From positions 13,100,001-13,164,000 of the forward strand of contig CM059563.1 in NCBI GenBank assembly GCA_030386875.1: a stretch of DNA of 64,000 nucleotides, read 5' to 3'. Made by a program: the position numbers and the translations under genes. How positions within the stretch are numbered: the stretch's first letter is position 1; each line of letters opens with the position of its first letter. The notes under the pieces were generated by a model, which had not been told where the DNA came from, did not search any database, and worked only from the letters and a program-made list of their open reading frames with translations. This DNA comes from Morinoia aosen. Its lineage: Eukaryota > Arthropoda > Malacostraca > Amphipoda > Talitridae. Positions 50,400 through 61,127 of the stretch are shown piece after piece.

Positions 50400-52145
50400 A
50401 AATGTTCTCTATATAACACAGAAGATAGCAAGAACAGCAGAACGTGAAAAATTTTTTTGCTAAAACCCGACGTTTCGGAGATCTGTCCCTTATCAACAAG
50501 AAATCTTCGAAGAATGAGAAAAGTACATGAAGTAAGTAAAGTGCAAAATGATACAGGTCAAAACTTATGATAAAAAATTAATCTATATGAAAAACGTAAA
50601 TCATATTACAATAGTCAATAAGAACCCGCCTTGCCATCAAGAAGAAGTGTATTTTTTACAATACACAAAGAATTTCAAAGTCATAAACCGTATAGATTTA
50701 AGGCGGACGATGAAACTTTAATTCCACGCGTTATCTTACAACTATCACAGTGAATTCCATGAGATTTAGTTGAGTAATGAAAAGGTCGAGGTAGTTAAAA
50801 ACCAGTGCTGACACAACGACCAGTCTAAAGTAAGTCTAAAAAAATTCATACTCAAAACCATAAAATTTCAATTCCATATTCTCGGGTTACACTACAGCGT
50901 AAAGAAGATAAAATACATGACACTGACTGAAAAAGTATTTTCTCACAGGGGTTTGTACGTGCAAGGTAAAAATTGCTTATTTTACAATGAATTAAAATCA
51001 TAGGAAAACTGTAACCTATAAAAAAATTCTCAAGCAGTCTAATTCTATTTGAGGTAAATGAAAATTTAATCAAATTTTATATGCTCTAAACAACAGTGTA
51101 GACATGTCATTTGATTTAAAAACGAAAACGGAAATAGCTAGTACCTGACTTTAAAAACGTGTTCTATCCATAATCCGAACGAATAAATTCACTATTTTGA
51201 CGATAAACATTGGAATCTAGGAAAAAAAATTCTCGAACCGTTTGAGCTCCAAAGTAAATTTTATTCTAGTTTGTTGATCATGCAGAAATTCAAAAAGTAA
51301 GTGGGCATGTCACGTATCTCTGAATATCAGAGGTGTCGTCTCTGTATCGATGATATAAAATGGATTTGAATTCAGTGGGACCATCTCTCAACCCGTTCTG
51401 TTCGCATATAAGAACATGAAAACATTGAAAATTTGTAATGGACAAGCGTAAATTAAATGCCACCAATGAAAGCGAATGCGCTCTGTGAGTCATAAGGTAG
51501 AGATTTATAGTCTTAAAAAAGTACAAGAGCTCTAAAATTCAGAAGTTGTATAGATTATAGGTGGGTTATAAAATTTAAAAGCTATTATTATTGTCCTCAT
51601 TCAAACATTGGCGAATGTCGCTGATAGGAGCAAACCCATGTCAAGACCATTGGAGTGCTAATGAAACAATTCAATAAATATAAAAAATAGCAGGAGACGA
51701 ATTCAAAACTGAAATTCTAGACGGTTCCTAAGAGACTTCTTAGGAAGTCCTGAAGCAAGTGAATTTAACGTGACAAAACAACTATTTAAATGGATACCGT
51801 TGGTTTGTTGCAAAGAGATATTTGTGAACCAATTTTATACGTCAAAAAATGCTGATAAAAATTGCCTGGATTACTAAAAGAGAAAAGAATACACTCGAAT
51901 GAAGAAGAATTATAAACTGCGTAGCAGTCCTAATCAAATGGCTTCTAACAGCTTCAACGAATTTATCCAAATTAAAATTACTCAAATAATGCCCGTGAAA
52001 ATGGGTAAAAATTGTAATTTAACCAAAATGAGCTTTACACACATTTGATAGGCCATCCAGTGAGGCAGTAAGCTTGTTGTAAATAGCATCGGGTAAAAAA
52101 TCCGTACTTTTTAAGTTCCGAAGGAACCTCTGTTCAACCTCTTGT
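50400..52145 (-). mobile_element. decayed Penelope-like retroelement, RT and GIY-YIG remnants, minus strand
   Basis: Reading the minus strand from about 52145 downward, remnants appear in the order of a Penelope-like element (PLE). Around 52030-52060 there is a DGLSNVCKAH string resembling the YGLPKxHK motif. At 51606-51655 an NGLDMGLLLSATFANV string resembles the G-x-x-MGSPLSP-x-x-AN palm motif. A Y-R-D-D catalytic box lies at 51335-51346. Next come an LH...IKFTLE stretch at about 51250-51295 and a PxxL.SC/CS linker inside the frame 50852-51073. GIY-YIG endonuclease remnants (AGRC.STG...S.HGIHCDS) follow at about 50740-50825. Frames are broken many times, so it is dead. PLEs normally encode RT joined to a GIY-YIG nuclease and move by target-primed reverse transcription. 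The assignment rests on motif order and on nucleotide similarity to the plus-strand copy at 52290-53330, which I consider strong together though each motif is weak alone. Confidence 0.72.
50464..50502 (-). ncRNA. hammerhead-like motif at PLE 3' end (minus copy)
   Basis: On the minus strand the order is ttgataa, a potential short stem (gga...tcc), gaaac and gtc, matching the hammerhead core CUGANGA-stem II-GAAA-...-H. Relative to the consensus, core positions 3 and 8 are T and A instead of C and G. These two bases pair in hammerhead structures, so the change would keep a pair. PLEs are known to carry hammerhead ribozymes. Activity here is uncertain. Confidence 0.35.
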
Positions 52146-52289
52146 ATTAAGGTTTTTTTCGACTGGATCAGATATTATCAAAATTTCTTATCATCTGATA
52201 AAATTTTGCTCTCATGCACTCAATGTAATAACTTTTGAAAACGAAAATAATTAATTTCTTCACTTTTCATTTCAAGTAATGTTGGGTAA
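52146..52289. other. junction between the two PLE copies, with hairpin
   Basis: Between the 5' ends of the divergent copies lies an imperfect hairpin: arm 52179-52193 (caaaatttcttatca) and arm 52196-52208 (tgataaaattttg), with one bulged base and a 2-nt loop. No coding remnant recognised. Confidence 0.5.
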
Positions 52290-53330
52290 TCAATGATCCT
52301 ATTGAATCAGTAGAAAAACACCAGGATATAATTTATTATGGAGCTCCAAAACGTAAACAAACTATCTTTCTTTGATATCAAAGTTTATTGTCTGGAAAAT
52401 GATTTTGTTTGTTCGGTTAGAAAAAACAGTTTCAGGATTAGGCACCAGCTTTTTAGTTTTTGTTCATTTGTGTGTAAATCTAATGTTATATCTACACTGT
52501 TTTCAAAAACTAACAAATTATTTTTCAATTTTAATTTACTGCATACAGAATTGGAATTCTTGACTACTTTTTAAAATATAATGCTTTTCTTTTGTTATTG
52601 ATTGAACATAAAAATTGTAATTTCTCACCTCGCGCCCTTGAACATCTCTCAGCAGATACCATTTCAATAAATCGCGTGAATTTTAATGTTCCCAACCTTA
52701 GAGAGTAAAGCGAAAAATGAAAACTGCATTATTTTCTTTATTGAATATGAAGTTTCAGGGCTGTCGTTTGATTTAGTTTCTGTTAATAATTTTTTTACCG
52801 AGCTATGTTCCAATACAAAGCTAAAATGCCCTGTGGTGGTTGATCGTTCACGAACAAAGTTATACACGGTGTGAGTCTCGGTACGTTGGTTCTACCATTC
52901 GTACCTTAGCAGCTGAAGTCGCCGAGTACGCTGGTCGTTGTGTCCGCACTGGTCTTTCATTAACCCCCCCTCTCAATCCTCAATTAGATCTCATGTAATT
53001 GACAGTGATAGCTCTGTGATAGCTTTGAAATTCTATAATCTACCTCTAATCCATAGAACCTCAAAATTTCAGAGTCTTTTTACATTTTTAGAACTATACA
53101 TCTCTAATTCTTGACTCAAAGAGCCCATTTTCTTTGATTGATGTGATATAATTTACGTTTGTCCTTTCCATTCATTTTCTATTGCTAGCTTTTAACATGT
53201 ATTATTTCGTCCTTCACGTGCATTTTGTACTTTTTATTATGCTTTACAGATCTTTTATTCGATGATGAAGAAATGACCGAAACGTCCAAATTTAACAGCT
53301 AAAAATTTCAAGCTATGCTCTTCTTAATAT
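52290..53330 (+). mobile_element. 5'-truncated Penelope-like retroelement, plus strand
   Basis: The frame 52338-52574 begins with ELQNVNKLSFFDIKVY, the end of the RT domain (E.N..LpFLDv.V), followed by a sVRK stretch and LHTELEFLTTF typical of the segment before the RT-nuclease linker. Further on, frame-broken remnants at about 52876-53010 read SRYVGSTIRTLAA, then AGRCVRTG and, after a frameshift, SSIRSHVIDSDS. This is the GIY-YIG nuclease region. A FLELYI string near 53090 fits the C-terminal ESLYI block. Nucleotides 52931-52952 match the minus copy (50802-50823) at 21 of 22 positions. RT motifs 5' of FLD are missing, the usual result of 5' truncation. At least two frameshifts and several stops make it inactive. 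Confidence 0.75.
53258..53290 (+). ncRNA. hammerhead-like motif at PLE 3' end (plus copy)
   Basis: atgatga followed by ccgaaacgtc (53277-53286) corresponds to the motif in the minus copy. The distance from the conserved nuclease 22-mer is 324 nt here and 323 nt there, so the two are homologous. Here the first core base is A and stem II is not obvious, so this copy is probably inactive. Confidence 0.3.
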
Positions 53331-54556
53331 TCGTTTCTCCATTAAATCGCTGAGTTACAGAGATACCATCAACATTACTGCTCAGTATTACATGCGTAGG
53401 TTTTCCGTGCAATCAAGACTTAAATGTCTTCGATGTTAATTTTTACAAAAAATATCAGTGGATTAGTGCTCATTGAACCTGAGATAGGCTCATAAGTGTG
53501 CAGGTTGACTGAAAAATGTATGAATATTTTTTCGTAGCTAATAATGCAACTTTGATGATTGCTTCAGTAATAATTGTACAGAAGAGATTCATTAATGTTC
53601 GTTGATGAGCTGCGAGTGAAAATCGCCTAAATAGGGTGAGCAAATCATTTCTCCTAGCGAAATAAATGGTATTCGTTTCACACAAAGGGAAAAACAAACG
53701 TTATAACTTCATTTGGGCTCTGTACACATATGTTTCGATATTTTAACTGCCGGCGAAACTGAGGAAACAGTAATTTAATCTGTTTATTTCACTCTAGACT
53801 CTCAAGAATTTAAATTGATCCAAGACAAAAATATGAGCTTATATGCTTGCTCTACTGTTTATACAGACGAATTATCTTATGATTCGTAAATGCGCGATAC
53901 CCAATTTAACTTTTTCCTGGGAGCATCGAGGATTTTCACCCCAGAGCAGCAACTATCGACCGGTGGCTAAAATTCCTGACGCTCCAGCAAAAGAGTTAGA
54001 CTAAATACGTACATTGTAAGAATGTTGCCTGAATTAGAAATACGAACAAGCTATGCACTTGAAGATGAATAGTAATTCCAAACCGAATTCAGTTTAACGA
54101 AGTCAACAAGCTCCAAGCTAGAACCAGGCAGATGAACAACATGTGCACTCCAACAGCAGTGGTTTAAGTGGTTCCAGAGTTCGGCAGGCGTGGTCAAGCA
54201 GGGAAGAAGATGTTGTACAGAAAGTAATGGGCAGCGTGACTCCGACTTTTTGCGATTATTTTCTCAAGAATTACTTGATTTTCACGCGTAGCGTAGCCAT
54301 GTCGACTTGGAAAAAACTAAGTTGCATTTAGAGCTGTGCGCTACGATAACTAAAAATCATTTGGTAAAATCCTGTTCGTGAACAAGAATTGTAGAAATGT
54401 TCCGTGCTCTTAAGCACAGCAGAAAAGAGGACTTTTTGAAGTTCTAAACGATTTGAATTTGTATATTGAATAAACAGTGCAAGTAATGATTTAATAACAG
54501 TTCAATGTATGAGAATGCTCAAAAACATGTAGTGATTCATGTTATATACAATGGCA
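53331..54556. other. unassigned DNA
   Basis: No gene recognised. Confidence 0.5.
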
Positions 54557-55352
54557 TTAACACGTTGACTGCCAATATGGTTTTGCTAGAAATGTGACAT
54601 TGTGGCCATCAAAAAAGTTTAATCAGAGTTACACAAAATCGAAAACATTTATACCACAGTTTATTTTGACTTGATTTCAGGGTTCTATCGCCATTGGGTA
54701 CTCTGGAAAAACGCGGAAACTATCATTTTTACTTTGTGTGGCCATGTCTGCGTATGTTGTTGACACTTGTTTTCTTGTATATTTAGGTAATTTTTATGAA
54801 TTATCTAGCGTGAAACTTATAAATAACTCCTTTATGATTGCTTACTTGTTTCCTAACTCACAGAAGCAACGTAGTTGTAGAAAATAAAGGTTTCGGATTT
54901 GGGTGGCTCCGAGCGGCCATGTCAACATGTACTGTCGACATGCAATGTTTTACTACTTTTTCATTACAAACATTTGTTTCCCCATATTTTTTTATGATTT
55001 TGGAGCAGATATATCATAAACAATATCTCATTTTACCAATTACTGCAATTTTTAAGTAATCAATATTTTTTTTCAGGTACCGAGATAAATATGTAGCAAT
55101 AATAATATTATCACTATTTGTTAAAAAAAAACAATGCGTTTGAAAATGTACAGATCCTGAAAAGATTCAAGAAATGTTAAATGACATATCAAATGAATCA
55201 TTTACAGTGGAGCTAATTTTGTTTTGTGTAACGAAAGAAAATGATATCAATAAAATAAACTTTGCCTTATTGTAATATTCTTACATCTATACCAGACGCC
55301 ACGCTCAAAATGAAAGACGTCCCCTAGACGTCACTGGTATTAAGCGCAGTAG
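54557..55352. mobile_element. possible decayed piggyBac-type element
   Basis: The left end reads TTAA then cacgttgactgcc, the kind of terminus seen in TTAA-targeting (piggyBac-type) elements. A decayed partner may be tggtattaagcgcagta near 55336-55352; a second candidate, ggcagtcaac at 55637, is also imperfect. ggccatgtc/ggccatc strings recur inside. No transposase motif is visible, so this stays a weak call. Confidence 0.2.
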
Positions 55353-57620
55353 AAATAGCATAATGTGTGTGTAAGAATTGTTGTTGGCCTCAGAATTGAA
55401 CAATTATGGTGATTACCAGACATTGATGACGCGGTCTCAATAAAAACTCTACTGTTAACAATTATTATTGTTGACAGTCGAGTTATACATATTTCGTGAA
55501 AGAGAAATTAGACTGTAACTGTACTCGGTAGAAAACATCGAACCCAAATTACATGTAATTTTCTTCACATTCCCTTAAACTTTCGAAGGTTACACCGTAA
55601 AGGACTGAAATCAGCGATAATACAAGAGGAGAGGGAGGCAGTCAACAGAGCGTGTAACCGTGCGCAGTGTGATACCAGTCTTCAAGATTCCCTGCGGTCA
55701 CACCCACAAACATTGGAAGTGAAGCGCATTTTCCTCTCTTCAGTTCACAGCTTTGAAAGTTACGCCTCATTAAGAGAGTATGATCTTCATTTAACGGTCA
55801 ATCATTAATATTTTACATGGAATAAGCGTTTAAAATGTTTGTGTTCATTCATCTACGTTCTACGTTAAGAAAGTTCATGATTACAAAACACACTAACATC
55901 AGTTTGGTAACAGGTGCTCGAACACTTTTTATTGATGTCCTTCCCTCCAAAAGAGTCACTAAATTGATGTGCAATCGGAGTTCTTTCCTTCACGATCGAA
56001 AATTTGCCTTTCCCGGAAGATGTCCAATGATCCGTGAAAACGATTTATCCAAGTTCTGCATAAAAAGGCGTCGTGTTTAATTAAAGCTTCCGCACCGGAC
56101 TCGAAGTAATGATTTGAAGCTCCTTAATTCATTGTACTCACTTTAATTACAATCAGATTTCTTGAGGAAAATGGTAAAATGGAGGAACGAGTTAGTTGAT
56201 GAAGTATTTTGTCATGACTCTCTGATTTGAAGCTTCTGAACATTGAAAGACACTAGCTTTAATCGCAGAGATCGAGTAAAGATATATCACTGAAACTGGG
56301 AAGGTAATTTCAAATCTATTTATACAGCTCCGTCATGTGACGGCTGAATTCCCTCAGTAAAAAGTTATTCCTTATGATAGCTGAGTGCAGCTTAACTCAA
56401 ACGTCAAACTTAAAGAAGTCCGTTGAGTGAATTAGACTATTTCATGGCACCATATTGTGCTTCCCATAGATTCAAGTTATTCAGTATCTATACCAAAATA
56501 TAAGCATCAAATTTGTTGCTGAGGAACTTGTTAACTTCGAAGAATGTTCGCTTCTAATACACTTTGTACCTTAATTATAGGTTGCCACACACAATACTCG
56601 CGTCGATATTCATTCAATTTCATGAAGGGCATACGGAGAATTCGGGTTTTATGGCACACCTCAGCAACATTCTCCTAAAAATTCACCAGCCCGCGTGAAT
56701 GTGACCATGAATTCTAGTGCGGAGCTCTTCGCTCATCACGAGACTTCCGAGGTCCACCCGCGCTGGAGCGGTCAATATTCCTTCAGATTTTATTGCGGAA
56801 AAAACAGGCTTCGATCGGCGTTGCGCTGACCGAGACTCAAAGGACTGGCCGTAAAGATGCCTTCGAAAAATGGCCTTGTGTATGCATGACAATTACCTGG
56901 CCGCTGGGGCTTTAATAAAGTGTTGAGAGGAGGCGATCCCTTTTTCTTGAAGGCTTAATGAATTGCAAGAAAGACCTCCATTGTGTGCATCGCAATGACT
57001 CCACGGATAAAAACTTAGAAAAATCCCGCCGATGTCCAATCTTCCCTAAAGAAATGTTTAGGGTGCACGGAAAAATGTTTAATCAAGTCGGTAATTCGAT
57101 GCAGAGTTTGGTGATTTCCGAAATTAAATCCTGATGAAAAAGAAACTTGCCTGATTGCCTTCGCAACTTTTCATTCTGGTGAAATTTGGAAAAGTCGTGG
57201 GAGAAAAAAACGAACGTTGGAGTTGTTAAACGTATGTGACGTGAAAGTTTTGGATTACAATTTTTTTCGGACTTTAAATTTACACTTGACTGAATATCAC
57301 AGAATAATTTCAGGAGTCGTTTATGACATGAATCCTCTATTTTTTCAGCGCCCATGTGGTAAAATCCTCCAGCACATTTCTAATGGAAAGAGTGGATGCA
57401 TGACGCCAGGCTTCATTAGAATCATCATCCAAATTTCAACCCAGGACACCACCGTAACTAAAAGGGAAAGAAAACCTCCAAGTTGAAGCACAAATCAAAA
57501 TAATCTTCATTGAGGTAAAACCAAGCATAAGCATTTGTATAATTTTTTTTTTGTAGAGCTTTCTGCAGTGAAAGTAAGAGTTGCCAGGTCACCCGAGCAA
57601 ACAAGCTTAGAGAGATTCTT
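55353..57620. other. unassigned DNA with a hairpin
   Basis: A near-perfect hairpin lies at 55451-55478 (actgttaacaat / attgttgacagt, 4-nt loop, one mismatch). No gene recognised; frames at 57083-57486 on both strands lack motifs. Confidence 0.5.
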
Positions 57621-57932
57621 TGTGACGCATAGCGAATTGTTATCTTAGTGACGCATAGCGAGTTGTTATCTTAGTGACGCATAGCGAGTTGTTACCTTAG
57701 TGACGCATAGCGAGCTGTTATCTTAGTGACGCATAGCGAGTTGTTACCTTAGTGACGCATAGCGAGCTGTTATCTTAGTGACGCATAGCGAGTTGTTACC
57801 TTAGTGACGCATAGCGAGTTGTTACCTTAGTGACGCATAGCGAGCTGTTATCTTAGTGACGCATAGCGAGTTGTTACCTTAGTGACGCACAGCGAGTTAC
57901 TATCTAAGTGTCACGTAACAAGTTATTATCAC
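57621..57932. repeat. 26-bp minisatellite, 12 copies, dimeric order
   Basis: Units starting (a/t)gtgacgcatagcgag recur every 26 bp from 57621 to 57907; the last two are diverged. Two linked variants exist: gagtt with ttacc, and gagct with ttatc. They alternate over copies 3-6 and 8-10, giving a 52-bp dimer period. Confidence 0.96.
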
Positions 57933-58305
57933 TAGTAAAACATCCGAATCTTCGGCTGGTGGTGCTGTGCGCATATTCATATCTTGTTCTTTACAAATAA
58001 TAACTAAAAGTGAAGTGTAAAATCCTAGACATTTCTAAAGAAATTGGGATAAATAACACCGTCAGCAGCGGCACAACGTATCAAAGAGAACAGTAAATGT
58101 GAACAAAGGCTTGGAAAATCCCAGACAGAATTGTCACCGTTCTCTTTAGCGCGTTTCTCTGCTGATGATGGATTTCGTCTCGAAATGTTCTTTAAAATAT
58201 TTGGAACGTAATTTATTACTTTTTGTTTCGTGATCAGTTCGCATTATCGCGAGATAAAAGATGTGCTGATGTAAATGATCATATTCAAGTAACCCTGCAA
58301 ACAGG
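57933..58305. other. unassigned spacer between two arrays
   Basis: No gene. A small hairpin (ccctg...caggg, 58293-58306) sits at the left edge of the next array. Confidence 0.5.
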
Positions 58306-59346
58306 GTAGTGCTACGCGCACGCACAGTACGCACAGTAGCGCTATAAGCACGGCAGCGCTACACGCACAGTACGCGCAGTGGAGCAACTGATACAGTAGC
58401 GCCACTGCGCGTACTGTGCGTACGTGTAGCGCACAGTACGCGCAGTACGCGCAGTGGCGCAACTGATACAGTAGCGCTACAAGCACGGCAGTGCTACAAG
58501 CACAGTAGCGCAACAGATACAGTTGCGCTACACGCACGGTAGCGCTACACGCACAGTAGCGCTACACGCACAGTAGCGCTACACGCACAGTAGCGCTACA
58601 CGCACAGTAGCGCTACGCGCACAGTACGCGCAGTGGCGCAACTGATACAGTAGCGCTACAAGCACGGCAGCGCTACAAGCACAGTAGCGCAACAGATACA
58701 GTTGCGCTACACGCACGGTAGCGCTACACGCACAGTAGCGCTACACGCACAGTAGCGCTACACGCACAGTAGCGCTACACGCACAGTAGCGCTACACGCA
58801 CAGTACGCGCAGTGGCGCAACTGATACAGTAGCGCTACAAGCACGGCAGCGCTACAAGCACAGTAGCGCAACAGATACAGTTGCGCTACACGCACGGTAG
58901 CGCTACACGCACAGTAGCGCTACACGCACAGTAGCGCTACACGCACAGTAGCGCTACACGCACAGTAGCGCTACACGCACAGTAGCGCTACACGCATGGT
59001 AGCGCTACACGCACAGTAGCGCTACACGCACAGTAGCGCTACACGCACAGTAGCGCTACACGCACAGTAGCGCTACACGCACAGTAGCGCTACACGCACA
59101 GTAGCGCTACACGCACAGTAGCGCTACACGCACAGTACGCGCAGTGGCGCAACTGATACAGTAGCGCTACAAGCACGGCAGCGCTACAAGCACAGTAGCG
59201 CAACAGATACAGTTGCGCTACACGCACGGTAGCGCTACACGCACAGTAGCGCTACACGCACAGTAGCGCTACACGCACAGTAGCGCTACACGCACAGTAG
59301 CGCTACACGCACAGTAGCGCTACACGCACAGTAGCGCTACACGCAC
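58306..59346. repeat. 17-bp palindrome-bearing minisatellite with 179-bp higher-order period
   Basis: The basic unit is cagtagcgctacacgca (17 bp). It contains the perfect 10-bp palindrome gtagcgctac and two CpGs, and there are roughly 60 units. Variant blocks carrying gcagtggcgcaactgatac occur at 58451, 58630, 58809 and 59141. The first intervals are 179 bp each; the last is 332 bp, which equals 179 plus nine extra 17-bp units. So a 179-bp block was tandemly duplicated and its simple part later expanded. Confidence 0.97.
58358..58430. repeat. inverted repeat inside the 17-bp array
   Basis: gctacacgcacagtacgcgc with cagtgg (58358-58382) is mirrored by ccactgcgcgtactgtgcg...gtgtagc (58402-58430). 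This is the only place where the array switches orientation for a few units, so it marks an inversion or template-switch event within the array. Confidence 0.8.
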
Positions 59347-60933
59347 CAGCGCGGTGAGCGCTACAAAGGACCGCTAACTCCCGTGAAGGTGCAAATGACC
59401 GTGAATTTGTCAACTCATCTCAAAGCGCACATGAGCGGCCAAGCGTGTGCGTCTCAGGTCTCCCATGTGCACTTTTTGCTCGTACACGATCATGCGAGCC
59501 GTAATTTTTTATCGTCTTCCCAGTTATTTTAGGAACTTCCTCTGATTAATTTGCTCGCATTTTTTGTTTACCTCTAAACAGTCACGTCCTCCTTACACAC
59601 ACGGCGTTGCGATTGTGTTCGAGGAAATTGTTGCTATTTTCCCGGATAGTTTTAATAGAAGCTGTGGAAAATCACATTATGAGCAATATGCTGTAGGGCG
59701 CATTTAGGCGCAGTCAAATTTTGATGTTGTGCAGCTAAATATTTATTCGGGTCGCTGCAAAAAATTGCACCTATCCGCTCTTCGTTATTTCAAATAATGC
59801 CACTTGTTTTTTGTCTTGATATCACACTTGTTAACTTGAGCAGGAACCACTGCATCCCAATTACTGAAAACTTAAAAATTAACTGAAAATTATTTTCACT
59901 CTCATGAGCGATCCATGTTTTCGCTGTGCATACATAATCTTACATACCAACTTCTCCAGGTGCGCTGGGCTCGAAATGTTGGATGTGCTAATGAAAAGTC
60001 CACCGAAACGCGGCGCCGGAAATCGAAAGGAGGACATGTTGGTTTTCTCATGCAGGCCTCAGCCGGCCTCTTCTAATCAAAGCCTTGGTTCCTTCCTCCT
60101 CAACTAAATCAGTTGGTCTCCAGACACGCCTCACGCAGGCCTAACAAATTGGAGTGATAGCGTTCAAGACGCCCAACCGGAAATCCTTTGCTTCTGTCAC
60201 TTTCCAATTGAATTTAGTCTCGGTTGTTTGTAACAAAAAACGAGCATTATCACAGAGGAATTAATAAATAGGATTTTCTCACAGCAAAACTACATGGCTG
60301 GCAAGCCAAGGCAGCTTGAGGCGCATGTCTTCATTAAAAAATAGTTCATGTAGCAGTCGTCCTTCTGCTGGTCACATTAGTATCTATGAGATACGCTCCT
60401 CTGTGTGAGGAACTTTCCTACGTTTCCTGTGGGTTTATCAGGCCTATTGCGTGTCTCCAATGTTCCTTTTTGCAAAGTCCAGGGCAATTTGGGTTATTTT
60501 GCTTCGATCCCTAAGCATTTTTCCGGAGGTGTTTTCAGACACAAAGTCGTAACTGACTTGAGTGCAATCTTTCAAAACTGTTCGTTTGATTCGATCTTTA
60601 ATTTGCCCTTTGCTGTGAAGGAACACCGCAAGGAAGGACATTTCAAGTATAATTTTGTTTAGATAACATTGAAATACAGCTGAAAAGTAATTTAAAAGAG
60701 CTTTTCATATTTTGATATTCTAGAATATTTCTGCGTGATTGGATAACGTGAAAGATTATTGCTTGAATATTCTATGCGTGAATATGAGTTTAAAGAATTA
60801 AAAATCGTGTGTTGTTTTTCTGATAACGGTTTTATTATTCAAAATTGTTAACCAAACCTGAATGGAACATATTTCGATTAAGGTGATGTTTGAATAACCC
60901 AAGCTGAAAAATATTAATAATATCCCTTGAACT
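59347..60933. other. unassigned DNA
   Basis: 59346-59380 holds degenerate edges of the array (ccagcgcggtgagcgctac). The plus frame 60405-60662 (85 codons) has a protein-like composition but no recognisable motif. Nothing else seen. Confidence 0.5.
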
Positions 60934-61127
60934 TTATTTAGTGTGACTATACATCATTGCTGCTATCACTTCACGTACTGCGTCAGCAAGAGCGAGATCC
61001 TCTGCCAGAATTAAATGTCTTACAAACTGAAAATCTTGCGTTTTCTGTCGTAGCTTTACGTCATCAAGTGTGGCGTAGATACCTAAATCCACCGCCAAAT
61101 GAGGTGATTCCAACCGGCAAATAAGCT
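60934..61127 (-). CDS. possible terminal coding exon, unknown protein
   Basis: Downstream of a good-looking splice acceptor on the minus strand (ctgctgattttcag, AG at 61128-61129), 63 codons read without a stop to TAA at 60934-60936. The peptide runs from LICRLESPHLAVDLGIY to IAAMMYSHTK and has an amphipathic, helix-like end (LAEDLALADAVREVIAAMM) and soluble-protein composition, unlike most frames here. AATAAA overlaps the stop codon, which would imply a very short 3' UTR. The same frame upstream is broken by TGA at the acceptor and by another TGA about 50 bases further up, so it is either an exon start or a decayed gene. No ATG-initiated frame covers it. I cannot assign a family. No upstream exon is identified in the window, and 63 codons free of stops could also occur by chance. 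Confidence 0.25.

Noticed and set aside
58306-59346. CRISPR-like repeats separated by spacers
   Set aside because: The apparent spacers are themselves 17-bp units; the 179-bp blocks are higher-order duplications.
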